A stretch of DNA of 64,000 nt, taken from positions 86,494,419 through 86,558,418 of the forward strand of contig OX352761.1 in NCBI GenBank assembly GCA_947095585.1. Reading direction: 5' to 3'. Origin of the DNA: Nephrocerus scutellatus (taxonomy: Eukaryota; Arthropoda; Insecta; Diptera; Pipunculidae). Shown here one piece after another: positions 11,013-21,500 of the stretch (positions within the stretch are counted from its first letter, which is position 1; each line of letters begins with the position of its first letter). The notes under the pieces are model-generated. The model worked only from the letters and a program-made list of their open reading frames with translations, searched no databases and was not told where the DNA came from. Both the position numbers and the translations under genes were made by a program.

Positions 11013-11546
11013 CGTGTGCGCACATACGAACCATGGTGCTTCCGATGAAATCCGAATGACAATTGAACAAATTAATAAATTCTTTAGGCAGCATATCGGC
11101 CATTTTTGAATTGACGAAAATTTCTATTTTTTATTTGGATTTTTTTAAAATTAATTAAATGTTAAATTTATTAGAAATTATGAATTCATGAAGAATTTTT
11201 TTGAGTGAGCACTTTTGTATGTACTATCACTTTACAAAACAATTAATTTTTAAACAGCTTAAATGCATGGTATGCAGAGCGCACTTTTCGATTCGCATTA
11301 AGTAGAGCCCTGCATTCTCTCTTTTTGTTCTTTCTTTTCCACTTTTTTTTTCTTTCTATCTCTCTATGTCGCCACGGCATCCTATTCATGCAAGTTACGA
11401 ATCATGGTCATGATTCATGAAGTAGAATTAATATAGAGGTATGGCTCGTTGGAATTTTACAGACAGTAAGGGCTCCAATAAAACAAATCGTATCTGATGA
11501 AGAGCACTTCAGATTATCCCGACAAACAATTTATTCGTTAGTAGGT
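11013..11546. other. End of satellite and unidentified leader
   Basis: 11013-11270 is a partial satellite monomer lacking the 118-bp array. 11271-11546 contains a T/C-rich run (11317-11370) and then likely the pol reading frame of the LTR element that follows, too decayed to place. Confidence 0.4.
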
Positions 11547-11987
11547 ATGTTAGCTACAGACACAATCTGTCTGCATACATTTAACCGCAGACAGATCATA
11601 ACATTGAACTTATGGGTAACCTTATATTTATTTCAGAACTATAGCAATCGTCGGAATTTTACCCAAGCGAAAGAGATGGTGGCGGTAGAAAACGGCCGTG
11701 GATACGCAGGAGAGCGAATTATTAAAGCCCACTCGAATCAGTTGAAGACCCGCTATTCCAAAAACAAGTTTAAAGAACTGTTGGAAATACCCGAGCTTGA
11801 CGTCGACATTACAGAAATTGAACCTTTCATCATGCCACGAATTCAAGACGTACGAGATGAAGACAACAACTTGAACGAAAGTGACGAATTTGTAGATGCA
11901 AAGGAAGAAGTTCAAGTGGAACCAGCTCCAAGACGAACCGAACGAGCTATTCCACCACGATATTTGGATGACTTTGTCAGATTTTAA
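11547..11987 (+). pseudogene. C-terminal end of a Ty3/gypsy-type polyprotein
   Basis: An open frame of 146 residues that ends directly against a polypurine tract and LTR start. The second half is acidic, then basic and proline-bearing (EPAPRRTERAIPPRYLDDF), the usual look of the tail of a retrotransposon Pol after the integrase. No catalytic motif is visible, because protease, reverse transcriptase and integrase core are missing upstream, where the satellite block begins. The identification rests mainly on position, immediately before a polypurine tract and LTR. The ATG is internal to the former polyprotein and is not a real start. Confidence 0.55.
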
Positions 11988-11998
11988 AGAGGGAAAAG
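11986..11998 (+). other. Polypurine tract
   Basis: AAAGAGGGAAAAG, overlapping the pol stop codon and directly abutting the TGTGG start of the LTR. It would prime plus-strand DNA synthesis. Confidence 0.65.
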
Positions 11999-12161
11999 TG
12001 TGGAGAACCAGATCCATATTCCTCTCCTTTTATTCTATCTCTCTCTTTCTATCTTTTATTTGCCTCTCACCTCATAAGTCTCGGCATTCAGACTTGATTT
12101 ACATTTCATAGTGTTAAGTTCTAATAACCTCATCAAACCTCATTCGTATTACTACCGAGTT

Positions 12162-12197
<36 letters not shown>

Positions 12198-12311
12198 TGT
12201 CGACGTCCTCTGCCGCGTAATGGCAGCACGGTCACAATGATTGCGCGTCACTCTTCGCTGCGCAGTTGCTACAGTCATGCATACCGTCATAACGCAAGTT
12301 AACGAACAACA
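11999..12311 (+). repeat. LTR of the Ty3/gypsy-type element
   Basis: About 313 bp beginning TGTGGAGAACC after the polypurine tract and ending near ACAACA, i.e. TG...CA termini. A pyrimidine-rich tract lies at 12020-12065 and a (TA)n run at about 12166-12196. The 5' partner LTR is not in the window. The 3' boundary was set from the primer site that follows, so it is approximate. Confidence 0.55.
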
Positions 12312-12314
12312 AGG

Positions 12315-12324
12315 TGGTGACCCC
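12315..12324 (+). other. tRNA-Trp-type primer binding site after the LTR
   Basis: TGGTGACCCC is complementary to the 3' end of insect tRNA-Trp, the primer class used by CsRn1-type Ty3/gypsy elements. Only the first ten bases match. Its position three bases after the LTR means another internal region once followed this LTR. Confidence 0.45.
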
Positions 12325-12805
12325 TACGAACAGTATTTTGCGCCATATTATAAATGTTTCTACTCAGAATGCCGGACGAGAAAAATCTGGAAAATTAAGA
12401 TTCAAACGCGGAAAATAGCCAGCCAACACTCGGCGTGCATACTTGGCGCGCAAGAACCTGCTGGTTCATACGCACTCCTGCAAATGTCGTTTTACATAGA
12501 GACCAACATAGTAAACTATTTCTATTTGTTAGACTTTACTTTACTTCTCGAGATCATAATAAATTATGAAATAATAAAATAAATCATATGCGGGTTTAAA
12601 GAAGGCGATTACGGGATGATTTAATTCCTTTGGATATCCTTAAAATATCTTTAAAAATATATAAACATTCAATAATTTAATTATTGATCCGGTTCACATC
12701 ATTTCTTAGCCTCAGTTTTCATTACTACGGCTTATGCAATAATTATTAATCTTATTATCAAAAAAAGATTCAAAAATTAATGACCGTGTAATTGCCTTAA
12801 AGGAA
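12325..12805. other. Unrecognised sequence after the LTR
   Basis: No gag motif is visible. The stretch is AT-rich after 12500 and may be a decayed leader of a second LTR element copy or flanking DNA. Confidence 0.3.
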
Positions 12806-12819
12806 GCCATATGCTATCA

Positions 12820-14735
12820 TCATCTTATTTGGCTATACAACCGGTGTCCGGTCCTGGCCTCCCGCAAAAAATCTTTCCACATGTCCCGATTTCGAGCCGA
12901 TGTCATCCAGTTTGGCATCCCTAAACTCTGGGCATCCTGGTCTACGCCATCCTTCCAGCGTAGACTTGGCCGGCCTTGCTGTCGTGTTACATAAATCCTA
13001 CCGCAAATAATTTTCCAAGCAGGATCATCTTCGCACATGCGAGCTAGGTGTTCTGCCCACCGGTTAAGTTAAGTTAAGTTCATGGATTTGAAGAGTCTTG
13101 ACAGACTATAGTAGGCTTTGTTGGCTTTAAGCAGCCGTGCGCGTATTTCTGGTTCTATGCTGTTATCGGCTGTTACAGTTAACCCGAGATAGTTACAGGA
13201 TTGCACTACTTCGAATTCGCGCCCCAATATTTGAATTGAGGGACAAATGTTGGATCTGCTACTCGCAGACGTGGCCAACATGTACTTTGTTTTGCTCTCA
13301 TTTATGTGCAGACCCAGATTTCATTGCGCCTGCTCGATCTGGATGAAAGCTTTCTGTACAGCTCTTGGGTTTCTCTCAAGGATGTCAATATGTCAATGTT
13401 AAGGATTGTTCCTCTCGCCGTTACGTCAGAGTCTAGGATCACTCTCTCCAACACCAGTTTGAAGAGGACGCAGGCCAGTCCATCCCCTTGTCGGAGCCCG
13501 TTATAGATGATGTTGAATGCGCGCCCCAATATTTGAATTGAGGGACAAATTTTGGATCTGCTTCTCGCAAACGTGGCCACCATGTACTTTGTTTTGCTCT
13601 CATTTACGTGCAGCCCCAGACTTCATTGCGCCTGCTCGATCTGGATGAAAGCTTTCTGTACAGCTCTTGGGTTTCTCTCAAGGATGTCAATATGTCAATG
13701 TTAAGGATTGTTCCTCTCGCCGTTACGTCAGAGTCTAGGATCACTCTCTCCAACACCAGTTTGAAGAGGACGCAGGCCAGTCCATCCCCTTGTCGGAGCC
13801 CGTTATAGATGATGTTGAATGCGCGCCCCAATATTTGAATTGAGGGACAAATTTTGGATCTGCTTCTCGCAAACGTGGCCACCATGTACTTTGTTTTGCT
13901 CTCATTTATGTGCAGCCCCAGACTTCATTGCGCCTGCTCGATCTGGATGAAAGCTTTCTGTACAGCTCTTGGGTTTCTCTCAAGGATGTCAATATCGTCT
14001 GCGTAAGCCAGAATCTATAGAGGATTGTTCCTCTCGCCGTTACGTCAGAGTCTAGGATCACTCTCTCCAACACCAGTTTGAAGAGGACGCAGGCCAGTCC
14101 ATTCCCTTGTCGGAGCCCGTTATAGATGATGTTGAATGGGCTTGATATTTATCCAGATATTTTTACTTGGCTTATAACATTGATCATGGGTCAACCTACA
14201 TAGTCGTGTCAGTTTATTTGGGATGCCGAATTCTCTCATGGCTTTATATAGTTCTACTCTGGCTATGCTATTATAGGCGTCTTTAAAAATTTGGTGTAGT
14301 GAGTTTTGAAACTCTAGACATTTTTCCATCACCTGTCTTAGAGTAAAAATCTGATCAGTTGTTGATTTGCCTGGGATAAAGCCACACTGGTATGGACCAA
14401 TGATGACTTTAGCGTATGGGGCTATCCTGTCTTGAATGATAGAGGAGAAAATCTTATACGTGGTACTCAACAACGTTATACCATGATAATTGCTGCATTT
14501 TGTAATATCTCCCTTCTTATGTATAGGACACAGGATGCCTCTTCGCCAGTCTTCTGGCATAGCTTTTTCCAACCGTTCTTGCACTATTATTTCATGAATT
14601 GCTTGGTGTAATGTGGGGCCTCCTATTTTTATTAGTTCCGCTGGGATCCCATCAGATTCCGGGGCCTTATTATTTTTGATCCGATTTATCGCTCTGTGGC
14701 TCTTGCTGAAGGCTATACTTGGCTCGGGGCCGCGC
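12820..14735 (-). pseudogene. RTE-like non-LTR reverse transcriptase, rearranged
   Basis: Reading leftward from about 14720, the RT begins with INRIKNNKAPESDGIPAELI and continues through ILCPIHKKGD, GITLLSTTYKI and CGFIPGKSTTDQIFTLRQ. These are the early RT blocks of the family in which ORF2 joins an apurinic endonuclease to RT. A GLRQGDGLAC block (RT motif B) follows in triplicate. The AYADD catalytic block survives only in the copy at about 13995-14010. Beyond lie a YLGLTVTADN block (13069-13281) and the C-terminal RWKDGVDQDAQSLGMPNW block (12820-13038) typical of this group. Stops and frame breaks separate the pieces and the endonuclease half is absent. On the right it abuts the truncated 3' side of the LOA-like element. 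Non-functional. Confidence 0.8.
13301..14135. repeat. 302-bp segment in three tandem copies inside the RT
   Basis: Copies start near 13301, 13603 and 13905 with an exact 302-bp offset and near identity. The third copy keeps an ancestral sequence at about 13990-14015 that codes for the YADD block. The first two share the same replacement of that stretch, so one deletion preceded the last duplication. Confidence 0.9.
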
Positions 14736-15681
14736 CTGCTCTTGCGCAGAGATCTGCTGTCTCGTTCCCATAAATGCCTGAATGGCCTGGGGACCACATC
14801 AGGTTGACCTTGTTGGTTTTTGCCAGTTCGTTTAGATGGCAGTAGCAGCTCCATGTTGTGATTGAATTGAAAACCGGGCCTTTTAGCGCTAGTAAAGTGG
14901 CCTGACTATCGGAGATCATATAGATCTCGGTTCTTCTATATTTGCTCTTTATGCATTCTAGTGTGCAGGCTTTTAATGCTGTTGTTTCTGCCTGGAAGAC
15001 GGTTGGGGATTTTCCTAGGGGTATACGTAATTTGAGTCTGGGTCCGAATACCCCTGCCCCTGTTCCTGAGTTTGTTTTGGATCCATCTGTGTACCAGATA
15101 GATGCATGATTGGGGAGGTTATTTATGATATTTTCAACTTGATTACGATCCGGTACTTTTACTGAGAAGTTCCCTTGGAAATTAGTTGTTTTTATCGTTG
15201 AATCTGATTGGAGGACAAATTCGCTTCCCAAATTGATTTTGGTGATGATGCTTGTATGTCCTGGTCTGTTAACTTTGAGTTGGTTGGTTACCTTGAGTGA
15301 AATGGCTCTTGCTCCCGCTTCACTTTTGATGTGTAAGTTTAGAGGTGTGAGTCCTAGTAGTTTTTCTAGTGCTGCTGTTAGGCAAGTCTTGATGGCTCCT
15401 GTTGCATTAAGACATATTAATCTTTGAATTTTGCTGAGTTTTGAGCGTGTTTTACACTGCTCTGTTTTTGGCCACCATATCAGGGCTGCGTAAGTGAGCC
15501 TGGGTCTGATAATGCTTTGGTATAGCCATAGAGTAACTTGCGGGTTTGCTCCCCACGTTTTACTGAACATGCGTTGGCAAGTGAAGTAAGCTTTATTAGC
15601 TTTGTTGGTGATGTATGATATATGGGAGTTCCATGTTAGTTTTTGGTCGAACATAACCCCCAGGTATTTTGCTTCAGGCAT
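14736..15681 (-). pseudogene. LOA-like ORF2, RT thumb and RNase H
   Basis: An uninterrupted stretch of over 300 codons. It opens with the post-catalytic RT block KYLGVMFDQKLTWNSHI, passes through RPRLTYAALIWWPKTEQ, and continues into an RNase H domain. In the latter, YTDGSKTNSGTG supplies the first Asp, AETTAL the Glu, SDSQATLLAL the second Asp and WSPGHSGIYGNETAD the His/Asp region, so all four positions look preserved. Presence of RNase H places the element in the LOA/I-type group rather than jockey proper. The frame breaks at about 15700 and the C-terminal zinc-like region is lost at 14736. Confidence 0.85.
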
Positions 15682-15782
15682 TATTTGGAGTATTTTGCCT
15701 TGGAATCTTAGGGCGGGAAGAGTTGTTCTCCTTCTATTTGTGAAAACGGTGCATACTATTTTATCTGGGTTGACACTTAGGT

Positions 15783-16506
15783 CTACCTCCCACGTTTACG
15801 AACGTTTACTATTTTAAGAGCTAATTGCATGGGCTCTGTTATCGTGCTTTCGAATTTGCCTCGAACCAATAGGACTAGATCATCCGCATAGCCAATATTT
15901 GTGATAAGATTATTCTTAAGCCTGTCGAGCAACTGATCCATTACCAGTAGCCACAAGAGTGGTGATAAAACGTCCCCTTGTGGGCAGCCTCTTGTTGCCG
16001 CTATTGTGATCGTTTCGTCACCAAATGAGGCCCGAATTTTATTACCCCTTAGCATGCACATGATCCTTCCTATAATAGAGGAATCTATTCTCCTTGTTCT
16101 AGCTTGTGCTTGAATTACTTCGAAGTTAGTGTTGTCGAAAGCGCCTTGATTGTCGAATAAGGCGCTTAGTAACATCTCTTTACTTCGGAGTGTGTCTTCG
16201 ATTTCGAGTTGTCAGCTCGTTGAGTGCTGTTTCTGTTGATTTTCCAGCTTGATATGCGTGTTGGCTGGGGTTAAGTGGATTTGATTGGAGTATATTAGAT
16301 CTTATGTAGTGACCTAAGATTTTATCCATGGATTTGAGACTAAATGATGTAAGGCTGATAAGCCTGTATGACCTTATATCCTCGGGGGATTTCTTCCCTG
16401 CCTTTGGTAAGAAAATCACTCGTACATCTCTCCAGCACCTTGGTACATATTCTAGGCTATAGCTGGATTTATAGGGTTTTACGAGTGAAGATTCTAATAG
16501 GTGCAA
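15783..16506 (-). pseudogene. LOA-like ORF2, RT palm
   Basis: Two adjoining frames. 16506-16180 carries WRDVRVIFLPKAGK, RSYRLISLTSF and QHAYQAGKSTETAL (RT blocks 1-3). 16175-15783 carries ALFDNQGAFDN, GCPQGDVLSPLLW and IGYADDLVLLVRGKFE (catalytic blocks 4-5). The catalytic Asp pair is intact. A stop and frame shift separate the two pieces at about 16178, and another break lies before the thumb region. Confidence 0.85.
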
Positions 16507-16571
16507 GCCGCGTTGTAGGAGTATCGGGTATACTCCGTCTCCTCCTGGGGATTTGTAGGGGCCGAAGGAAT

Positions 16572-17223
16572 TTACTGCCGAATTCCTTCAGTGGTCAAGA
16601 TTTTATTTGAGCGTCTGTAGGCTTCCGCGGGGGTAAGGTACAGGATTGTGTTAATGTCCTCGTTTTCTTCTTGGTTGCCTAGTATTCGGCAGTTGGGGAA
16701 ATGACTTTTTATTAGGCAGTCAAGAGTTTCTAGTCTGTTGGATGTCAATGCTCTCCAACTGTTCCTTTTGCTGTCTCTTAGTGCAGCGTTATATCTGGTA
16801 AGGGAGGTTCGATAGGCCGTCCAGTTGTTTGACCGTTTGGCCTTAATGAAAAGTTTTCTGACCTCTCTTCTTTTAGCCTCGAGATCGTGGTTCCACCATG
16901 GAATATCTCTCGTGCCTCTGCCTCGTACTGCGGGGCAGCTTGTATGGTAGGCATTAATGATTAACTCGGTAAGGTCGTTTGCAGTGCTGCCTAATTCTGC
17001 CATTGATCTGATTGGGTTAATGAAACCTGTTAGGTTAGCTTGGAGTGTGTCTTGAAAGACTTGCCAGTTAATGTGTTTAGGGGTTCTTATTTGAGATTGA
17101 ACCCTGTGGGGTGTTTCGATTTTGAATTTGATATACATGTGATCGGAGAATGATGCCTCTTTCATTACGTGCCAGTTCTGGATCGTGCTGGCCGTTCTTG
17201 CGTCTGACAGGGTAAGGTCCAGT
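16572..17223 (-). pseudogene. LOA-like ORF2, end of endonuclease and linker
   Basis: Begins at the insertion point with LDLTLSDARTASTIQNWHV, the strand preceding the terminal Ser-Asp-His of the endonuclease (here EASFSDHMYIKF). A ~150-residue linker with the conserved IPWWNHDLEAKRREVRKLF follows. It is cut on the right by the LTR of the Osvaldo-like element. Confidence 0.8.
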
Positions 17224-17227
17224 ACCT
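17224..17227. other. Target-site duplication, left (ACCT)
   Basis: ACCT lies directly left of the LTR start TGTAACG at 17228; its partner is 26918-26921. Four bases is the usual duplication length for Ty3/gypsy elements. Confidence 0.9.
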
Positions 17228-19144
17228 TGTAACGTTGTTCGCTCGGGTGACGCTTGCCGGTCACCCAGGGTTCGTTTTGCTTGTTTGTTACAAATTAAAG
17301 AGTTTTGAGGGTTTTCGTTCTTTTGTGTTTTATTTATTTTTTTGTGTTTTCTTCCTTACAATTTACAATTTTAATATACTTATATCGACTACTTATTATA
17401 CTCAGCTACCTGCCTAACGAAATCTAAGGTGGGCACTCGGAGGGCGTTCGAGAGGAACTCCCGGCTCTAAGTCGCAGTTAGCAGAAGCAAAAGCAATCAA
17501 CGACTGCTAACTACGTACTTGAAAGTACTACGGAGCACATGGAGGGCGTTCGGGATGAACGGCTCGGCTCTAAGCCGTAGTTAGCAGAAGCAAAAGCAAT
17601 CAACGACTGCTAACTACGTACTTGAAAGTACTACGGAGCACACGGAGGGCGTTCGGGAAGAACGGCTCGGCTCTAAGCCGTAGTTAGCAGAAGCAAAAGC
17701 AACCAACGACTGCTAACTACGTACTTGAAAGTACTACGAAGCACACGGAGGGCGTTCGGGAAGAACGGCTCGGCTCTAAGCCGTAGTTAGCAGAAGCAAA
17801 AGCAATCAACGACTGCTAACTACGTACTTGAAAGAACTAGTGAAACTTACGGTGGGCGTTCGAGTAGAACGACACAGTTCCCAGATATAGCATAAGCAAA
17901 GTACAAAAGCAATCAATACTTTGTTACGCTATATCAATTCCAAAAGGTATCGGGAGTGTTTTTGGTATGGGAGAATTACTTATCGTCTTTATCGGACACA
18001 CAATTTTTTCCCACACTATTCGTATATATACATTTTTAATTTGAATAAAAGTAAACTTGTATACCCATTACAAACAGACACCATAATATTTTGTTTCTCA
18101 TTTAACATGTTGCCCACTCTCCTTAAGTGGATTGCAACATGCTGCCTACTCTCCTTGAGTGAATTGTAAAAACACTCACCAAAAGAATACTCTCGTCTTA
18201 TGGTTCAGGAAACTCCAGTTTTCTATTGTTTCCCCTTTCCTCTCTTCTCTCGTAAACTCACCACAGATAGCTAGTACGCATCATCATCAAGCGGCTGAGC
18301 GAAACAACAACAACATGATACGAGATCACACAGACTGGGAATACCCAAATCGATGACTAAGGAGTAAACGCACCCGCAATACACTCGGAAGCAACAACAA
18401 CACACAGGCAGTACGAGTCACCACAGACATAGAATATCCGATCGATGTCGATTCAAGAAACAACAACAAACAATATGCAATACATGGCCGCGTACAGTTC
18501 ACAGCATTATCAGACAAGCAGAGAGGTACAACAACAACAAGCAAACAACACAGACTCGGAAGATCCGATCGATGTCGATTCAAGAGAACAACAACAATAA
18601 GCATGCACTACAAAACGGGGCAGAGTTAGGAAGGAAACAACAACAAATAATATGCATACATGGCCGCGTACATTCCACAGTTCGCAACATTACTAGACAA
18701 GCAGAGAGGTACAATAACAACAAACAGGCAATGCAATGGAAGATCCGATCGATGACAACAACAACGAGCATGTAATATAAGACGGCACCGAATCACAAAT
18801 AGAACAACAACAAACAGCACGCAATGCATGGTGACCAGGAAAACCAACAAACAACATAGGGTCGACGGAGGCAACAACAACGCTACACCACTGGTCGATC
18901 GTATGATTTAACGGATTTCCCTATCGTTGCATCAACGGGACCTGGGAACAACAAGCCATCAAGCGCAGCAATGCTAACCGGCCAACAACAAGCCATCAAG
19001 CACAGCAATGCTAACCGGCCAACAACAAACAACAACAACAATGCCAAAACAAAGGAAGCAACAAAAATACACCATCGACCGATCGTACGATTTAACGGAC
19101 TCTTCGATCGTAGCATTAACGGGACTCCTTCACTCGACGGAAGA

Positions 19145-19152
19145 GTATAAAA
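19145..19152 (+). promoter_or_regulatory. TATA box with downstream initiator-like site
   Basis: TATAAAAG, followed about 25 bases later by CAGTCGG, a plausible insect initiator. No ORF follows within 500 bases, so this would be a transposon promoter. Confidence 0.5.
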
Positions 19153-19224
19153 GGCCAGCAGTCCCAACAGTCGGTCTTCTTTCCTAGTGATCCCTCCTCC
19201 CGGCAACAAGTGTACGATCGAAAG

Positions 19225-19855
19225 TGCAAGAGTGAAATCCTTGCCTTCCCATCCACGCTTTACGCCAGTATCATTATCCTCACGCCTGAAAGTGCAAGAG
19301 TGAAATCCTTGCCTTCACGCTAGTATCATTATCCTCACGCTTGAAAGTGCAAGAGTGAAATCCTTGCCTTCACGCTAGTATCATTATCCTCACGCTTGAA
19401 AGTGCAAGAGTGAAATCCTTGCCTTCACGCCCACGCTTTACGCTAGTACAATTATCCTCATGCTTGGAAGTGCAAGAGTGAAATCCTTGCCTTCACGCTA
19501 GTATCATTATCCTCACGCCTGAAAGTGCAAGAGTGAAATCCTTGCCTTCACGCTAGTATCATTATCCTCACGCTTGAAAGTGCAAGAGTGAAATCCTTGC
19601 CTTCACGCTAGTATCATTATCCTCACGCTTGAAAGTGCAAGAGTGAAATCCTTGCCTTCACGCCCACGCTTCACGCTAGTATCATTATCCTCACGCTTGA
19701 AAGTGCAAGAGTGAAATCCTTGCCTTCATGCTAGTATCATTATCCTCACGCTTGAAAGTGCAAGAGTGAAATCCTTGCCTTCACATCCACGCTTTACGCT
19801 AGTACAACTATCCTCACGATCGAGAGTGCAAGAGTGAAATCCTTGCCTTACAAAC
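19225..19855 (+). repeat. 55-bp minisatellite, about 10 copies
   Basis: Unit GAAAGTGCAAGAGTGAAATC plus CTTGCCTTCACGC and TAGTATCATTATCCTCACGC; some units carry an additional CCACGCTTTACG. It lies immediately downstream of the TATA box and would be transcribed from it. Confidence 0.9.
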
Positions 19856-20200
19856 ACAATTTAATCTTATACATAGTTTTAAGCCAATAATAGTTTTAAG
19901 TTTACGTATTAAGCGAAGAAAAGGAAGTAATAAATAAAAAACAATTGAATTCCATTCCCTAAACAAACAAATTCTTTTTATTGTAACGACCCTAGTAGAA
20001 GAAGGAACCTTGGTCACACTGAGTTTTACCCCGGCTGGGAAAACCTCGTTACATGTTGTAATTGTTCGTTATTACTTTTGTTGTTTTTATTATTGCTATT
20101 ATGACATGGGACGCGACAGGAGTATTTTCAAAGGGTTCTCTATGCTTATTCATGCTGCTTATTATATACCTATATTTTTGTATAAATTAACTTCGTTACA

Positions 20201-20210
20201 TTCCCCTCCT
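20201..20210 (-). other. Polypurine tract of the Osvaldo-like element
   Basis: On the minus strand AGGAGGGGAA ends exactly at the LTR start, the expected position for plus-strand priming. Confidence 0.75.
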
Positions 20211-20976
20211 ACTTCGGGGTGGGTAAACAAAAAAAAACTCTTTTATAACTTAAATTAAATTAATTAATAAATGAGTACTACGCTCGGTTGGTGTGGTCAC
20301 TTGGTCACTTTGGGATTACCTTTATTTTTGTGCCAGTCGCCGGCCCGAGTTACAGTGTGGCTAAATATATTTCTGATATATTTATATATAATCTAAAGAG
20401 TTTTTTTTCCTTTTTTTCTTTTTCGTTTATTAAAAAAAGTTTCTCTTTTTCCTACACGACTTCTTAAAAAAATTTCTCATTCTTAACCTAGTATTGATAA
20501 TTTGAATGATAATTAATTATAATAATAATGGTTTGGAATGTAATAATAATAAATTCTTTTTTTTTTTTTTATGTTTTGTTTATATGTATATTATATATAT
20601 ATATATTTTTTTTTTATTTGTTTATATATTTTCTTTTTTTGTTGTTATATATTATCTAGTTATTTTTTTTCTTGACAATTTCTTAACCTAATAACAATAA
20701 ATTTTTAAGTGCTATAATAATAACAATAATAATAATTTTTTTTTTATAATTCTTAAGTAATAATAACTCAAAGTAATAATTTTTCAAAAGTAATAACAAA
20801 TTCGGCAGTAATAATAAATTCAAAAGTAATAATAAATTCTAAAGTAATAATAAATTCAAAAGTAATAATAAATTCTAAAGTAATAATAAATCCTAAAGTA
20901 ATAATAAATTCAAAAGTAATAATAAATTCTAAAGTAATAATAAATTCTAACGTAATAACAAATTCTGCAGGCCTGG
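20211..20976. repeat. Low-complexity 3' untranslated region with a ~15-bp minisatellite
   Basis: T-rich and ATT-rich sequence. 20760-20965 is a run of alternating AGTAATAATAAATTC and close variants (about 14 units). No open reading frame of interest apart from artefacts of the repeat. Confidence 0.8.
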
Positions 20977-21426
20977 TTAGTTGCATGTTGATGTTAATGT
21001 TGTTGTTGATGCTCTTACGGGGGTGTCTGCGTTGAGCCGGATGGTGAGGGAGCTGGTGTTGTCTGCTTTCAGCAGGATGGTTTGGTCGTCTGTTTGTGTC
21101 CCATAGACCATTCCGCAGGGGCCACGTAGTCGGAACCTCCTCCTCTTCAGTCCTCCCAAGGGCTGGGGTGGCTGGATCAGAAGTCCCTCGAAGGCTTCCG
21201 GATTGAAAGGACTGCTTCTGGCTATCTCGGTGAATGCTGAAATTTGGAGTTCTTTCTTTATTAGTTTGGGGGTCTGGTGGGGTTGTGTTGTACGGGTTGG
21301 TGTTGGGTTTGTCGGTAGTGGGGTGACTGGGGTGTTTTGGGTTTGGATAGGGGGTTTATACACTGATTGTGAGAGGATTTGGATTTTCTTTCGGGGGGGG
21401 GGGTTACTGGTGATTGGTGGTCGCAA
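20977..21426 (-). CDS. Unidentified 3' ORF of the Osvaldo-like element
   Basis: 149 codons after the integrase, in a different frame. The first half is Pro/Thr/Gln-rich (KPPIQTQNTPVTPLPTNPTP). The second half is more globular, with a basic RRRFRLRGPCGMVYG segment. There is no signal peptide or membrane segment, so it does not look like an envelope gene. A run of eleven C residues on the coding strand (plus strand 21394-21404) lies at its start, just where the integrase frame ends nearby, so it may be the continuation of pol after slippage or mutation. Function unknown. Confidence 0.35.
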   Translation of the reverse strand: MRPPITSNPPPRKKIQILSQSVYKPPIQTQNTPVTPLPTNPTPTRTTQPHQTPKLIKKELQISAFTEIARSSPFNPEAFEGLLIQPPQPLGGLKRRRFRLRGPCGMVYGTQTDDQTILLKADNTSSLTIRLNADTPVRASTTTLTSTCN

Positions 21427-21500
21427 CTTGGACGGTCTGGACGTAGGATTGAGCCTGATAAATGGAACTGGGGTTGCTGCGGTGCCAACGTCTCTGGGGG

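Larger units (their letters stand above)
18113..20049 (+). mobile_element. 1.9-kb insertion inside the left LTR
   Basis: Non-coding insert absent from the other LTR. ACATGTTG is found on both sides (18105-18112 and 20050-20057), a possible 8-bp target duplication. Contents in order: CAACAACAA-rich repeats with a recurrent CCGATCGATGTCGATTCAAG (18290-19070), two copies of a CGTATGATTTAACGG-type block, a TATA box, a 55-bp minisatellite, and AATAAA-like signals near 19930. Enhancer-like repeats, TATA and polyadenylation signal in that order resemble a solo LTR of another element, but no LTR ends were proven. Confidence 0.5.
17228..20200 (-). repeat. 3' LTR of the Osvaldo-like element (enlarged)
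   Basis: Starts TGTAACGTTG and ends ACTTCGTTACA, like the right LTR, but is 2,973 bp against 1,106 bp. Four ~102-bp repeats (about 17420-17840, GGAGGGCGTTCGGGAAGAAC) correspond to three in the other LTR. The two match again at 20057-20200. Between about 18000 and 20050 the left LTR carries foreign sequence and lacks ~100 bp present in the right LTR. Confidence 0.85.

Noticed and set aside
11628..12017. Minus-strand 129-codon frame opposite the gypsy pol tail
   Set aside because: Shadow of the plus-strand frame; the polypurine tract and LTR show the element runs on the plus strand.
18326..18880. Leucine/valine/cysteine-rich open frames on the minus strand
   Set aside because: They come from CAACAACAA-type repeats read in reverse (GTTGTTGTT); composition, not coding selection, explains the hydrophobicity.
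20768..20986. 72-codon frame rich in Ile/Thr/Phe resembling membrane repeats
   Set aside because: Encoded by an AT-only 15-bp minisatellite in the 3' UTR of an LTR element.
20977..21426. Envelope-like third ORF of the Osvaldo-like element
   Set aside because: No signal peptide, membrane anchor or cysteine pattern; left as an unidentified ORF.
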